The notes under the pieces are model-generated. The model had not been told where the DNA came from, made no database searches, and saw nothing but the letters and a program-made list of their open reading frames with translations. This document shows, in pieces, positions 46,019 through 57,130 of a DNA stretch of 64,000 bases (positions within the stretch are counted from its first letter, which is position 1; the number at the start of each line of letters is the position of its first letter). Location: the NCBI GenBank assembly GCA_023627715.1, contig JAMAHW010000080.1:140849-204848 (forward strand), in the 5' to 3' direction. Position numbers and translations under genes: made by a program. This DNA comes from Periconia sp. R9002. Lineage: Eukaryota; Ascomycota; Dothideomycetes; Pleosporales; Periconiaceae.

Positions 46019-47293
46019 TATGAAGTTTTTCGAGCGATGGCGTAGCTTGGTAACGTAATATAAATTAGGGCGTATGTTGAAGAAGAGAACAGATATCAAC
46101 CTCTGGGACGAGGTGACTTATGGGCGGCTGTCGTATGAGATTGATGCAGGGCAGGGAAATTGCACCATGAAATCCCTCCGCTTCCTATGCAACAAGACCA
46201 ATCGCTCCGAATGAATATTACTATCTTGTGGGGGATTCCAAAAGAGAAGAATGGTGTATGGTGAATGTTGAATGCTGGGAAGCTCGAAATGGTTGGTAGG
46301 TTATACGTGCATCGTTAATGATTGATGGGGAAGTGCAACCGTCCACTTAGCGCGATCCTAAAAACATCGGCATGCCGTATCGATAAGCCCTACCCATAGT
46401 CTAAACAAACGGCAACGACATTGGAATTCCAGGAAAGAACATTGAAACAAGCCATCATCCAATCATTTTTCATCAAACTTTGAGAAGGGTTTCAAATTTA
46501 CCAACATGTAGAAAGAATGAAAACGAAAAAAAAAACAAGGGACAAACAAAGGCGGGCCTTTTTAGATACCAAAACCATTAAAAAAAAGTCAAGGACATCA
46601 CAACACTGACTACCTTGGTCCTAGACTCCTAGCTCTGACCATATATGCCACATGGTGACGTCCATGACCATGTCACAAGATGAGCTTTCATAATCGATCT
46701 GTGATGCTCTGTGGCTCCATTCTTGTGTAACTCCATGTATATCGTGAATTTTCCGCCTTCCGCAAGCCCATTTGTCGACGCGCATACGTACAGGTTGTAG
46801 CTCTGCTTGATTTGGAAGACAAACGCTTGATTGTAATTTTACATGGAGTTTCACACTGCAATGTTACTACAGGTTGGGGAATCTTGGCGGCTAGCGAGAT
46901 TAGGTATGATTCACGGAAGAGGAGGAAGTCGCAAGTTTTCGTGAACTTATCGCACGACACAGCACAGATCCGTAAGTGCAACACTCGGATCCTTATGCAG
47001 TGCGTATGTGTATGATCTGAACGGACCACGATACGATCCCTTGTGAAAAGGGGGAATTGGCAATGTTGCAGCCTATTCGCGATTTTCCTACGTCAGACGC
47101 GGTGAATTCGCTGAATTCACTCAGAAATCGGACCTCTGGTGGAAAACCCCGAACATCAACTAAATATAAAACGGACGTTGAGAAGGGGGGGGAAATAGAA
47201 TAACCTTAAAAACCAGTACAAAGCAATTTCAGCACATTTATTCAGTTTACAGCCTACCTTTCAAGCTTCTTCCCAAAAGAACGTGTCTCCAAC
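46019..47293. other. 1.3-kb divergent intergenic region
   Basis: MED20 promoter and the promoter of the methyltransferase. A few A-runs near 46530 and 46580. No gene recognised. Confidence 0.5.
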
Positions 47294-48067
47294 ATGTCTA
47301 CCACTGAATCCCAGCCCACGCCTGACATGGCCAAGGAAGCCCCATCCCTCGACTTCCTTCCCGCAAAAGCAAAAGCCCTCCTCAGCCTCGACAATTTTAA
47401 GCTCGCACCCATCTTCGATGCGCAAGCGCGAGCAGCCCTGCTGCGCCCAAACGACCGCCTCTCCTACGCCATCGAGAACTCAAAGGCCAACGGCCTTCCC
47501 CCCATAAGCGTGTTGCCTATGGCCGGACAGCACCTCTCGCTCCTCACACAGCTCACAGGCGCGAAGTCGGTACTCGAGATCGGTACCCTGGGAGGCTACT
47601 CGGCCATCGTATTTGCGCAGGCCGGCGCCAAAGTCACGAGCGTCGAGATCAACGCTAAACACCGCGATGTCGCACTTCAGAACACTAAGGGCTTGGATGT
47701 GGATGTGATTCTTGGAGCAGCGCTCGACGTGATGCCCAAGCTGTACGAGGAAGGACGGAAATTCGACATGGTCTTCATCGATGGCGATTGGGATAGTCTA
47801 CCCGAGGAATTCGATTGGGCGGTGAAATTAACGCGCGTGGGGGGTTGCGTGTTTCTGGATGATGTGGTTCCTGCTATGTTGATGCAAGCGGTGAAGAAGG
47901 GGGCGTGCGATGGCGCTACGGTCAAGTTGGAAGGCGAGAATGTTATTACGAAAATTGGGAAGGACGAGAGGGTTCAGGCGACTTTGATGTCGACAGTTGG
48001 AACTCACTCCATGGTTCCGATGCCTTTATATACTGGGTTCATCTTGGCTATCGTGAAGAGTCATTGA
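47294..48067 (+). CDS. SAM-dependent O-methyltransferase (Methyltransf_3, COMT/CCoAOMT-like)
   Basis: Transfers methyl from SAM to a small hydroxylated (often catechol-like) acceptor; substrate unknown. Single exon, 257 residues, ATG at 47294 with context AACATGTCT. N-terminal ~50 residues polar. SAM motif I VLEIGTLGGYSAIVFA at about residues 94-109, acidic motif VTSVEINAKH after it, metal/catalytic Asp in MVFIDGDWD, and post-II GGCVFLDDVV. No signal peptide, so cytosolic. The length and motif order fit the cation-dependent class. Confidence 0.9.
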   Translation: MSTTESQPTPDMAKEAPSLDFLPAKAKALLSLDNFKLAPIFDAQARAALLRPNDRLSYAIENSKANGLPPISVLPMAGQHLSLLTQLTGAKSVLEIGTLGGYSAIVFAQAGAKVTSVEINAKHRDVALQNTKGLDVDVILGAALDVMPKLYEEGRKFDMVFIDGDWDSLPEEFDWAVKLTRVGGCVFLDDVVPAMLMQAVKKGACDGATVKLEGENVITKIGKDERVQATLMSTVGTHSMVPMPLYTGFILAIVKSH

Positions 48068-50268
48068 TGCTTTGAAAAAGAGGGGACGGAAACAGGGCTA
48101 GGATAAAGTTATGTGCGAGGAAGTCCAACGTGTACATATGTTGATAGAAGCCGTGATTTTGCATGCTGAATTATGTTCGTTGGGGGTGTGAGAATTACGT
48201 TTTATTTATTTGCCCAATACTCATCCACAAGTCACGAACGCATGGAACAGATCAGTCTGAAATCACCGGTACCATGTAACCCCGATCTTTCTTACCACGC
48301 CCACTGGCTAATGATGCATGTTCGGTTATCGAAACATAGCCAGCGACGCAGATGAAAAGTCGGTCAGACTCTTCTGCGAGGAGTCAGAGATTGGGTAAAC
48401 ATTTTTCAATGTGTGTACGCACTCGCTAGTCAAGATGATATACAAAGTACTTGGCAGGCGTGTGAATCCGGAGTCCCATGATTCCTTCGCTACAAGCATT
48501 TATATATGGTAATGGTGGTGTAGCCGTCTACGTGAACCATGTGCTTGGCCAGTGACTAGCGTTCCAAGTCAGCAAACATGGGTGTCCATACTTCTGTAGT
48601 CAAGTGGCATAAAGGTATCGAGGCGGACCCTGCTCTGATGTGCATTTCCCTAGTCATGCGAGTGCAATGTTGGTTCGGTTTCTCGCCTCCCAATCGACGA
48701 TGACAAAGCAAAGGTCGATCAGGCTTGAGAAGTGGTGAAAAGCATCGCGTGTGCTCAACTCGTTGGGACATTCGATGTCCCCAACTTCGGCACCATTCTA
48801 CGCGGCTCTTCATATCGGTAGTATACTTTGTCGACAGGTGTAACTCGACATATGGTTTTGATCCACCAGTGATCGAGTCCGATCTACAACGCAGATCAAC
48901 CGTACACAATGCGACTATCATGAGTCGTCAAACATGGTCAGAGACAACTAGGTATACGCAAAAAATAATTTTTGATACCCGCGAAAGAACCTACCGGGAA
49001 ACATAAGACCTAAATTGTGTGAAGGAGGGAGTGGGCCTAAAAACTATTACCTACATTTCATTTTCAGCTCTAGACTCCATACTGACGGCTGTCTTCTCCC
49101 CCATGGAGCTAGGAAAGGTTGACCGAACGAATTGGCAACGTGACAGGAGCTTACTCTTGTATGAGGGGTAAGGGATCGAAATCCGTTTGAGTGTAGTACA
49201 TAGCCTATTACAGGTAACCTACAGCAATGATCGTGTTTCTGAATGCCATACAGGTGGAGTGTGATTACGTTCACCGGAACGGTGATTCCGCGCCAGGTCA
49301 GAAATACGAGCATCTGAGAGTATTGGTAAGGGAGATGATCTCCGGGCGTACTGATTCGATCCAGACTCACGCGCTGCTAGGGATAGGTTTACTCTCATCG
49401 GTGCGCACGACTCAGCATCTACGATAGCGTCGATAATGATTGGCGTGAACCCACGCGCCGTTTTCTCATCTGCTCTGCAGAACATGTTTAGAATGATGGG
49501 TCTTCGCTTTCGATGACGTGGATCAAAGTTCACCGCACATGGACCGATTTCCTCCAGGTCCTAGAAATGATGATTTCCACGGCGGAATGAACAAGTTTCA
49601 ATAGTAAACTCACATGTAAACGTTGGGGAAGGCTGATGGTGGATGTTTCCCAGGATTTTCTGCGTTGCGCAACTTGTATGCACAGGCGTGACCCTGTCAG
49701 ACGGTAAGTTTGGCGAAAGGTTTGCATGAGAGCTGGCAGTTCTGTGGCGTTTGCTTAACCATAGGCTCATGAGACAGCGGTGTAAGTGAGATGGAACATG
49801 ATAACAAGGAAGCGCTCTTTAAGGAAACTTGATGAAGATCGTCAGCCGAATACACTCATGTTGAAGACTTTAGAATTCTGCTGTGTTGCTGCTATACATA
49901 TCATGTCAGAAGGTTCGAAGACATTTGCGGGAGAAAGTACGCAAAGTTTTGGGACAGGTCTCTCCGAGTTGTGAACCACGATCGACAACGCTACATACCT
50001 GACCACTAATCCAATCGGCTCCTATCCGGCGTGGAATCTGTAGGACCTGAACAATGGGCCAGACTCAAAGCGTACGCTAGCGGGTCGGAGACTTCGCCGG
50101 GAGTTTCTAGTCGTGCCCTCGCGGCACTGCACGTGCGGAGGGTGCAAGACCACCAATATCCACCCAAAAGAGGAGACAGATGGTTCGAAACCTTGACTAC
50201 GAACACTTGCAGCTTATGAAACCTGAAATATCCTGACTTTCCCAGGCAAATCTACCGTGAGGACGTCC
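48068..50268. other. 2.2-kb gene-poor flank of the repeat island
   Basis: Normal-GC sequence without a clearly recognised gene. A possible two-exon minus-strand gene (49219-49727) is listed separately. No repeat or RNA recognised. The region is not obviously RIP-mutated. Confidence 0.4.
49219..49727 (-). CDS. Possible small hypothetical gene or gene remnant
   Basis: ATG at 49725-49727, exon 49614-49727 (38 codons), GTGAGT donor, intron 49561-49613 (53 nt) with a TTTCTAG acceptor, then exon 49219-49560; joined in frame it gives 151 residues. The second exon begins DLEEIGPCAVNFDPRHRKRR and continues with coherent, protein-like sequence (NMFCRADEKTARG, then IIIDAIVDAE) but becomes less convincing downstream, where further introns or decay are possible. 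I do not recognise the family. Codon pattern looks coding in the first half of exon 2 only. Confidence 0.35.
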
Positions 50269-50668
50269 ATGCTTGCATTTCGAATCTTCACGTTGGTAGT
50301 CACGATGCGTTTTGTGGAGGCGCTCCCAATACCATCATTACACACGCGAATCCCGAAATATGACGAGCCCCCCGAAAATCGTACACTAGTAGTGGCGTTT
50401 TGTTTGGTGTACATGTTCGTGCTGGCCCTGTGGCAAGGTGAGTAGTACTGAATTTCAAAGATTGGGTCCTGAGACCTGGGTGCTAACAAGGGCAGGTTTC
50501 CGCTTTGGTCGTTTGGGCAGGCGCATGAAGTCGACTGTGATAGAAGTCATAGTACTGGCCCAATTCATCGTCAGTGTCGGGTTCGTGACATGTGTAGCCG
50601 TCATAGAATCAGGTCTTGGTGTACAAACAGATGCCCAGTGTGATGAGTTGATCAAAGGTAGGGGGTGA
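50269..50668 (+). pseudogene. Truncated fungal integral membrane protein gene at island edge
   Basis: Exon 50269-50437, intron 50438-50495 (GTGAGT, TGCTAAC branch, GGCAG), exon from 50496; readable for about 113 residues to a TGA at 50666-50668. Hydrophobic segments: MLAFRIFTLVVTMRF, TLVVAFCLVYMFVLALW, VIVLAQFIVSVGFVTCVAVI. The last part, SGLGVQTDAQCDELIK, resembles the end of a middle TM region in fungal multi-TM (PTM1-/GPCR-like) families, where three or more membrane spans should follow. Instead RIP-type AT-rich sequence begins within ~30 bp, so the 3' half is missing, probably removed or displaced by the retrotransposon island. Confidence 0.6.
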
Positions 50669-50707
50669 AGATCATTAATTGAAAGACACACACATCTAAG
50701 AAGAGGT

Positions 50708-50734
50708 AAGAGCTAATTATATATATTAGCTCTT
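50708..50734. repeat. Near-perfect palindrome at island boundary
   Basis: AAGAGCTAAT (50708-50717), seven-base AT spacer, ATTAGCTCTT (50725-50734): a perfect 10-bp inverted repeat, extended imperfectly outward. Confidence 0.7.
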
Positions 50735-50740
50735 TACCTA

Positions 50741-50880
50741 TATAAACTACTAACAAATATAATTAATAGTAAACGTAAATAGTAAATATAGTTACGTAAC
50801 TAGTACTAAGTTATATAACTAACTCTCCCTTTAGCTTAGTGCTAGGTTCTATAGCTCCCTTTAGTGTAGTAATTCCTTTT
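50741..50880. other. Unassigned AT-rich sequence, possibly the Copia 3' terminus
   Basis: Lies beyond the last recognisable Copia coding signal on the minus strand; may hold its 3' LTR, but no matching partner was found. Confidence 0.3.
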
Positions 50881-51288
50881 TCCTTTAATCTATTAATTTA
50901 TCTATTATAGCTATCTTTAAAAGTAGCTAATTATAGATATTCTTAGGTAGGAATTTTATTATAATGTCTATAATATTATCTTTTATATTTACTTAGTATA
51001 TAGTAATAACTTTAGTGTTATTAACTTACTCTTAAATCTAATAATATCGTAGATCTAGATACTTTATTTTAGTATAAAAAACTAGATTTTTAGTAAGACT
51101 TAACGCGCTATTATTGTTAATATAGATAAGAACTTATTATATTTAGTATCCTAGAATCTATAGTTTATTAATAAAGTTTTAAATCTATACTACTATTTTT
51201 ACTACTTTGTATATAGCTATATATTCTATATTAAGAGTAGAAAGAGTAACTATCTTTTATTATTATAATTTCTATATAACTACTCTTT
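50880..51288 (-). pseudogene. Ty1/Copia RNase H / C-terminal pol fragment, part A
   Basis: Read on the minus strand, 51240-51160 translates to the Copia RNase H hallmark VTLSTL-EIEYIAI-like (canonical 'STxEAEYIA'), and 51110-50900 to LTKNLVFYTKIKYLDLRYYYIRE, NVKDNIIDIITK-type, the standard Copia end (KHIDIRYHFIRE ... DxxADILTK). Stops are all TAG/TAA of RIP type. The frame continues in the segment at 58312 and beyond once the Gypsy element is removed. Confidence 0.8.
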
Positions 51289-51293
51289 CTACT
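51289..51293. repeat. Target-site duplication, left copy (CTACT)
   Basis: Five bases immediately before the 5' LTR, repeated exactly after the 3' LTR. Confidence 0.85.
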
Positions 51294-51748
51294 TGTTACG
51301 GCTGTGCCTCATAGAATGACTCTTGGCACTTATAGTGAGTGTAATTTTGATAATGACCATAAGTGGCACAATGCAAATGAAGACTGGGATCTTAGGCCCA
51401 AAGCGGACCATAATATAGACACATAATAAGGGATTACGTGACAGCTTTGTAACTCTACGCTCTGCTGACTCTGTGTGGATAGAGCTATAGAGCTACAGAG
51501 CAACAGAGCCTTAAGAATTCTATTAGTATATAGTAAGCACACATTACGCTTCTTAGATAGTCTTTATTGTTAATTTAATCTTTTAACTAAAGAGCTACCC
51601 TACTTTTAATATCTACTGTTTAGAATCTATTGCATCGTGCTTATTGACGGTTACACACCCTACTATTGTCCCGTGATATTGTACTTCTATTTACTCCCCT
51701 TACGCACTACCTAGTATCCTGCTTTAAGGCCTAAGCAGGACCCTAATA
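51294..51748 (+). repeat. 5' LTR (455 bp)
   Basis: Same length as the 3' LTR; the differences seen are mainly C-to-T or G-to-A, as expected from RIP. It carries TATA-like and AT-rich segments but no unmistakable promoter. Confidence 0.9.
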
Positions 51749-51830
51749 GTTTAATGATTAAGTATTAGGAGAGCGAAGCGTAAGTAGCGTACGGTCTAAG
51801 CTAAATAATAGTACTAGGATAATAACCTGA
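51749..51830 (+). other. 5' untranslated leader of the Gypsy element
   Basis: Between the LTR and the first recognisable Gag codons. No intact tRNA primer-binding site (TGG..) is visible; RIP may have changed it. Confidence 0.4.
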
Positions 51831-54800
51831 GGGAGCAGCGGCTCTATTAGTACGTTCGTTGGACGATACGGACTATCAACAAATAAAGGAAGCTATCTAG
51901 GCCTTAATAGCATAAAATAAGGTTTTAAAGGATGGCCTTAAACAAAATAAAGCACAACTTAAGGTAGTGTTAGGCGAGTAGTAAGAATAATTAACACTTA
52001 TCCATCAGCTCTAGTTAAGCGCGACTAAGAAACTACTAAAGCTCCTAACTATAGAAAAGTTTAATAGAACCCGGAATAAACTGAGACCTTTCTTAGCTGA
52101 TGCTATGCTATATCTAGACATATAAGCAGCATACTTTAACACTAAGGAAAAAAAGGTAGCCTACGTAGCTATGCACTTTAAGGATAAGGCTATGAGGTAG
52201 TTTGAACTCTATTGGATGGATTATAGAACGTTTATACCTAGAATGCGGAAACTAGAAATAGTCTTGATTTTCAGCGACTTTAACTACTTTACCTAGAAAC
52301 TTAAGGGGGTATTTAGAGATAAGAATATCTAACGACAATCTGCTAAAAGACTCTAGAAACTTAAATAAGAAAAGTTAGTACTTAACTATGTATCTATGTT
52401 TAAACAGTTGTCTATAAACACAGAATAGAATAAGCTATCCCTAATGTCCTGATTTTATAAAGGACTTAAGCTAGAAATCACTTACAAAATGATTTGTATA
52501 GATAAGCTAATAACACTTGACGCACTTAAGAGACAAGCTCTAAGTATAGATGATGAACTCTAGCAATGGAAAAAGAAGAAGACGTTATAGGGACACTAGA
52601 ACTAGGATTACGGCGATCTAATAATCCTAGACGCGAACAAAGATGAGAAATCTAAGAAAAAGGAATTTAAATGCTTTAATTGTGGAAAGAAAAGCTACTA
52701 TGCAAAAGACTGCAGAAGTAAGACTAAACCTAAGGACGATAAGAGGAAGGACCTTATATGCCATAACTATAGAAAGAAGGGACACTTCGCCTGAGACTGT
52801 TACAGTAAGAAGGCTAAGGAGAGCTAAGCTAAGAATATAGATAAGACTCTAGAAAGGTCTAGAAATGAAGGATCTAAGGAGAAGATCGCGGCTAATAGCG
52901 AATACACTAGATTACACTAGACCTTTTGCTATAGAGACGACTGCCTGATTTATATTAAAGCTAAATAAGGGAATGGCTGGTTTCTAAATAGGAAACACGA
53001 AAAAATGGTAGCAAGTAAGGATAGGACCCGCGACTGGGTGGAATCTAGTAGGAAGATTGGTGAGGGGTTAGAGAATACTACTAAATACCCTGTACTAACA
53101 CCCTCCGCAATAGTAAAGGAGGAAGAATTAAAATCCTTAGAAAAAGGGAGTTCTAACTACGGCTAGTAGCACAAACCTAAATAACGCTATTTAGGGGCGG
53201 TCTATGTAGAAGTTACAGAAGAAAGTGACCTAGGAAGCTAGGACAACTCTGGGGGTTAGAGATTTGTTGAAAAGGCCGGACTAGAAATGACCCTTAAAGA
53301 AGCTTATGAAGAATAGAAAATACGACATCTATATAATACTAGATTCACATTGTTTTAGAACTAGTTAGAGAACGAATACGTCGCAAAACGAGAGATACCT
53401 ACTTAAGTAGAGTAGAGGAAGCTATTAAAGCTTATAAAATAGATTAACGACGCGCACACTCCTAGAAAGGTTATTAAATACTATATTTTAGTATAAGATA
53501 AGCTAGGGGAAGACGAATATAGGAAAGGGGACGACCTTTGAGTTTGGATGGGGTACCCCGTATACTATAAGATAGTATAGGTATTATGCATTGAAGCGAA
53601 ATGCTAGATTTATATAATACTAAAGAAGAAATACTAAGCCTAGCCGACCTAAAACAAAGAACAAGAAATCGATGTTATTATATATAAGGAAGTCTATAGG
53701 TAGAACCTAAAAGATAGGTGGAAAGGACACCTTATCTTTGAACCCGGACTAAATCTGCCACTACTATGCGTTATAGGTAGGCTATAGTATGAATGTATAA
53801 ACAACAAATACGCTAAGTATGTAGAAAAAAAGAAAAACGCCCGTTACTAGCTTAAGGATGAGAAACTTAAAGGGAATATAGGACTATATATTATAACGAA
53901 CGGGGTTTATTAAGGAAAAAGGATACAAATTATAGTTGATAGTGGAGCAACTAGGAACTTCATCTCTAAAACATTCGTTGAGAACTAGGGAATAAAGTAT
54001 ACGATAAAGTAGTATCTACGATAACTTTACACTATAGAAGGAAACCTATTTTAGGAACTAATATAATTCGAGACAAAGCTATTAACGCTAGTATTAGAAG
54101 GACTCTAGCTCCACAACATAGTTATAGATATGACATAGATTGATAACGAGCAAGATATTATCTTAGGAATGCTATAGCTAAAAGCAACGAACCCTAATAT
54201 TAATTAGTAGACGGGGAAAATTAGCTATTAACACGAACGACTCTAAGCAAATATTAAAACCTACGTTAGGAAATTCCTAGAAGAATACAAGAAATGGGAA
54301 AAGCTACTCTAGGAACCTAAAGGTTACCTTCTAGAACATAAACTATAGGATATTAAGATTAAACTAGAAGAAGGCAAAACCGCTAGGTAGAGACCTATTT
54401 ACTAAAAATTAGAGGAAGAGTTATGAATTAAAAGAGAGTACGTTAACTTAGCACTTAGAAAAGGATGGATTAGACTATTAAAGTTACCAGTATCGTATAG
54501 AACAACATTTGCAGACAAAAAGGGGACTACTAAGAAATAGTTATGCGTAGATTATAGGAAGACAAATGCTATTATAAAAAAAAATCGGTACCTTTTACTA
54601 CTAATAGCAAACCTCTAAGATCAGATAAGGAAAGCTATAATATTTACGAAGTTGGACGTTACTAACGCGTACTATTAGATTAGAATTAAAAAAGGCCATG
54701 AATGGAAGACGGCTTTTAGAACCTAGTATAGACTGTACGAATACTAGGTTATACTATTTAGACTTACTAATGTACCTACAGTATTTTAAGATAGGATTAA

Positions 54801-57130
54801 TACAGTGCTTAGGGAGCATTTAGACGTTTTTATGTTTGCGTACCTAGACGACATCCTAATATTTTTAGAAACCAAAGAAGAATACGTATAATACGTATAC
54901 GAAGTCCTAAAGAGACTTACGGAAAACCACCTATTCCTAAAAATAAGGAAGTGTGAGTTTTACACTAGGAAAACTAACTTCCTAAGATTTATAGTAGAAC
55001 TAGGAAAACTAGGGATTAATCTACATAAAATTAAGCAGATTGAAGAATAGCCCGCACTAAAGAACGTTACGGAAATCTAGAAGTTTAACAGACTAGCAAA
55101 CTTTTGTAGGAAGTTTATAGTTAGATGGTCTAAACTTATAGAACCTATTATGCGACTTACTAAGAAAGATGTACCCTTCGAATAGATAGAGGAGTGCTAG
55201 AAGTTATTTAATGAAATTAAGAAACGATTTGCAGAACGACCAATCTTAAAGATGTTTAACCTAGACTAGCTAGGAATTATTAGAATAGATGTATCTAATT
55301 CTACGTATAGTATCGCTTTATTATAAATTAACCTAACAGAGGGATACGAGTATCTAGTTAAATACTTCTCGAAATAAATGGGACTGTCAGAACTTAACTA
55401 CCCCATCTATGATAAGGAAATATTAGTAATATATAAAGCTTTTAAGCAGTGGAGAGTGTATCTCTAAGGAGCAAAACACAGAACTAAGGTCTATATAGAC
55501 TATAAGAACCTTATAGGGTTTATGACAAATAAGGACCTAAGACAACGACACACTAGATAGTAGGAATTCTTATCTATATTCGATTTTAAGATTATCTATG
55601 TTAAGGGAGCAGAGAATTAATTAGCGGATGCTTTAAGTAGACGCCCGGATTTAGAATTAGAAATTAAGGTAACAGGAATAATGCTAGTTAAGAATAAGTA
55701 AGGAAACCTTATTCTAGATAAGGTAGCGGCTAACTCTAAGCAAGGAAGCAACGAACTAGATGAATGGATTAAGTAAGAAGCTACTAAAGAATGTCTGGAA
55801 TGGCTATAAGAAGATATCCAAAACGGACTCTATATAAAGTATGATAGAATTTATGTTCTAATAAAAATACAGCGGGAATTTGTACGACAATTTTATGAAT
55901 TGCCGATATATAGTTACCAAGGGATCGAGAAAACCCTAGAAAGATTACTAGAAAGATACTATATACCTAAGGTAAGGACAATAGTAATAGAAGTCCTTAG
56001 AGACTGTAAAGATTGCTACAGAAATAAATATAATAGACACGCACTATATAGAACACTGCAGCTAGTAGAGACACCCGAACGACTATAGGGAACAATTACG
56101 ATTAACTTTATCACGCACTTACTAAAGTTATAAGACCTAGCAACTAAGGTCGAATACGATGGAATTATAACTATTGTAGACAAATTAACTAAGTATACCT
56201 ACTTTAAACCACACACTAAGAAAAGTGGAACAGAAATAGTAGCATATAAGATTATTAACACTGTAATTAGCGAATACGGTGTTCCGGATAAAATTATCAT
56301 AGACCGAGATAAGTAATTTAATTCGAAGTTGTAGAGTATAATTACAGCTACACTAGGAATTAAACATAGTATAATAACGGCCTATCATCTACAGGCAGAC
56401 GGATAGTTAGAACGAATGAACTAGACAGTTAAATAATACTTAAGATGTTACTTTAACTATAATTAGAACAACTAGGTAGTACTGTTACTAATGGCCTAGT
56501 TAGCATATAATAGCTTAAAGAATGTAGTAACAGGAATTACACCGTTCTTCGCGAACTATGGATTTAACCTAAATGTATATAATCTACCTAAGTACGTATA
56601 TACTTGGACGGTAAATAGTGAGAAATTCGTGGAAAGAATTAAAGAAATCCATAATTAGTTACGATTAGACGCCGAATTCCTTAACACATAAATAGAGAAA
56701 TACTACAATTAACACTACAAAGAGGGACTAAAATTTAACAGGGGGGAAAAAGTATAGTTAAGACGCTAAAACATCAAAAGTAAGCGGCCCAGCCCAAAAT
56801 TTAATTACGTAAAGATCGGCCCATACAAAATTATTAAACAAATTACGCCGGTTATATATAGATTAGAACTACTAAAGAACATAGGAATTCACCTAGTATT
56901 CTACGTCTTACTCTTAGAAAAAGCACCCTAGAACGCCAAACTAGCAGTGTATAAATTAGACACCTATAGGGAATAGGATGAACAATAGGACGTTAATAAA
57001 ATCATTAGATATTAAATCTGAAATGGAAGAAACTACTACCTAGTTAAATAGATAGGTACTAATAAAAAAGGGAAACCATAGGAAGATTTATAGGAACTAG
57101 AGGACGGACTTAACTGCTCTAAGAAGTTAG
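51831..57130 (+). pseudogene. Gypsy gag-pol with chromodomain, single frame, RIP stops
   Basis: One frame runs from about 51831 to 57130 with only point stops. Gag: 51844 onward; two CCHC zinc knuckles at 52672-52713 (CFNCGKKSYYAKDC, His changed to Tyr) and about 52760-52802 (second Cys to Tyr, Arg codon to TGA). Protease: IVDSGATRNF at ~53932-53961. RT: FTKLDVTNAYY at ~54650 and AYLDDILIF at ~54838-54864. RNase H: IRIDVSNST near 55280. Integrase: ~55890-56600 with zinc-finger remnant CKDCYRNK, DRDK and NSLKNV; HHCC His residues are largely Tyr. Chromodomain: ~56990-57130 (RNYYLVK-stop-IG). The identical phase of all these blocks was checked by position. No frameshift separates gag and pol. 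Confidence 0.88.

Noticed and set aside
1..50690. Secondary-metabolite or other gene cluster
   Set aside because: No PKS, NRPS, terpene synthase or P450 backbone; the genes are unrelated housekeeping functions on both strands.
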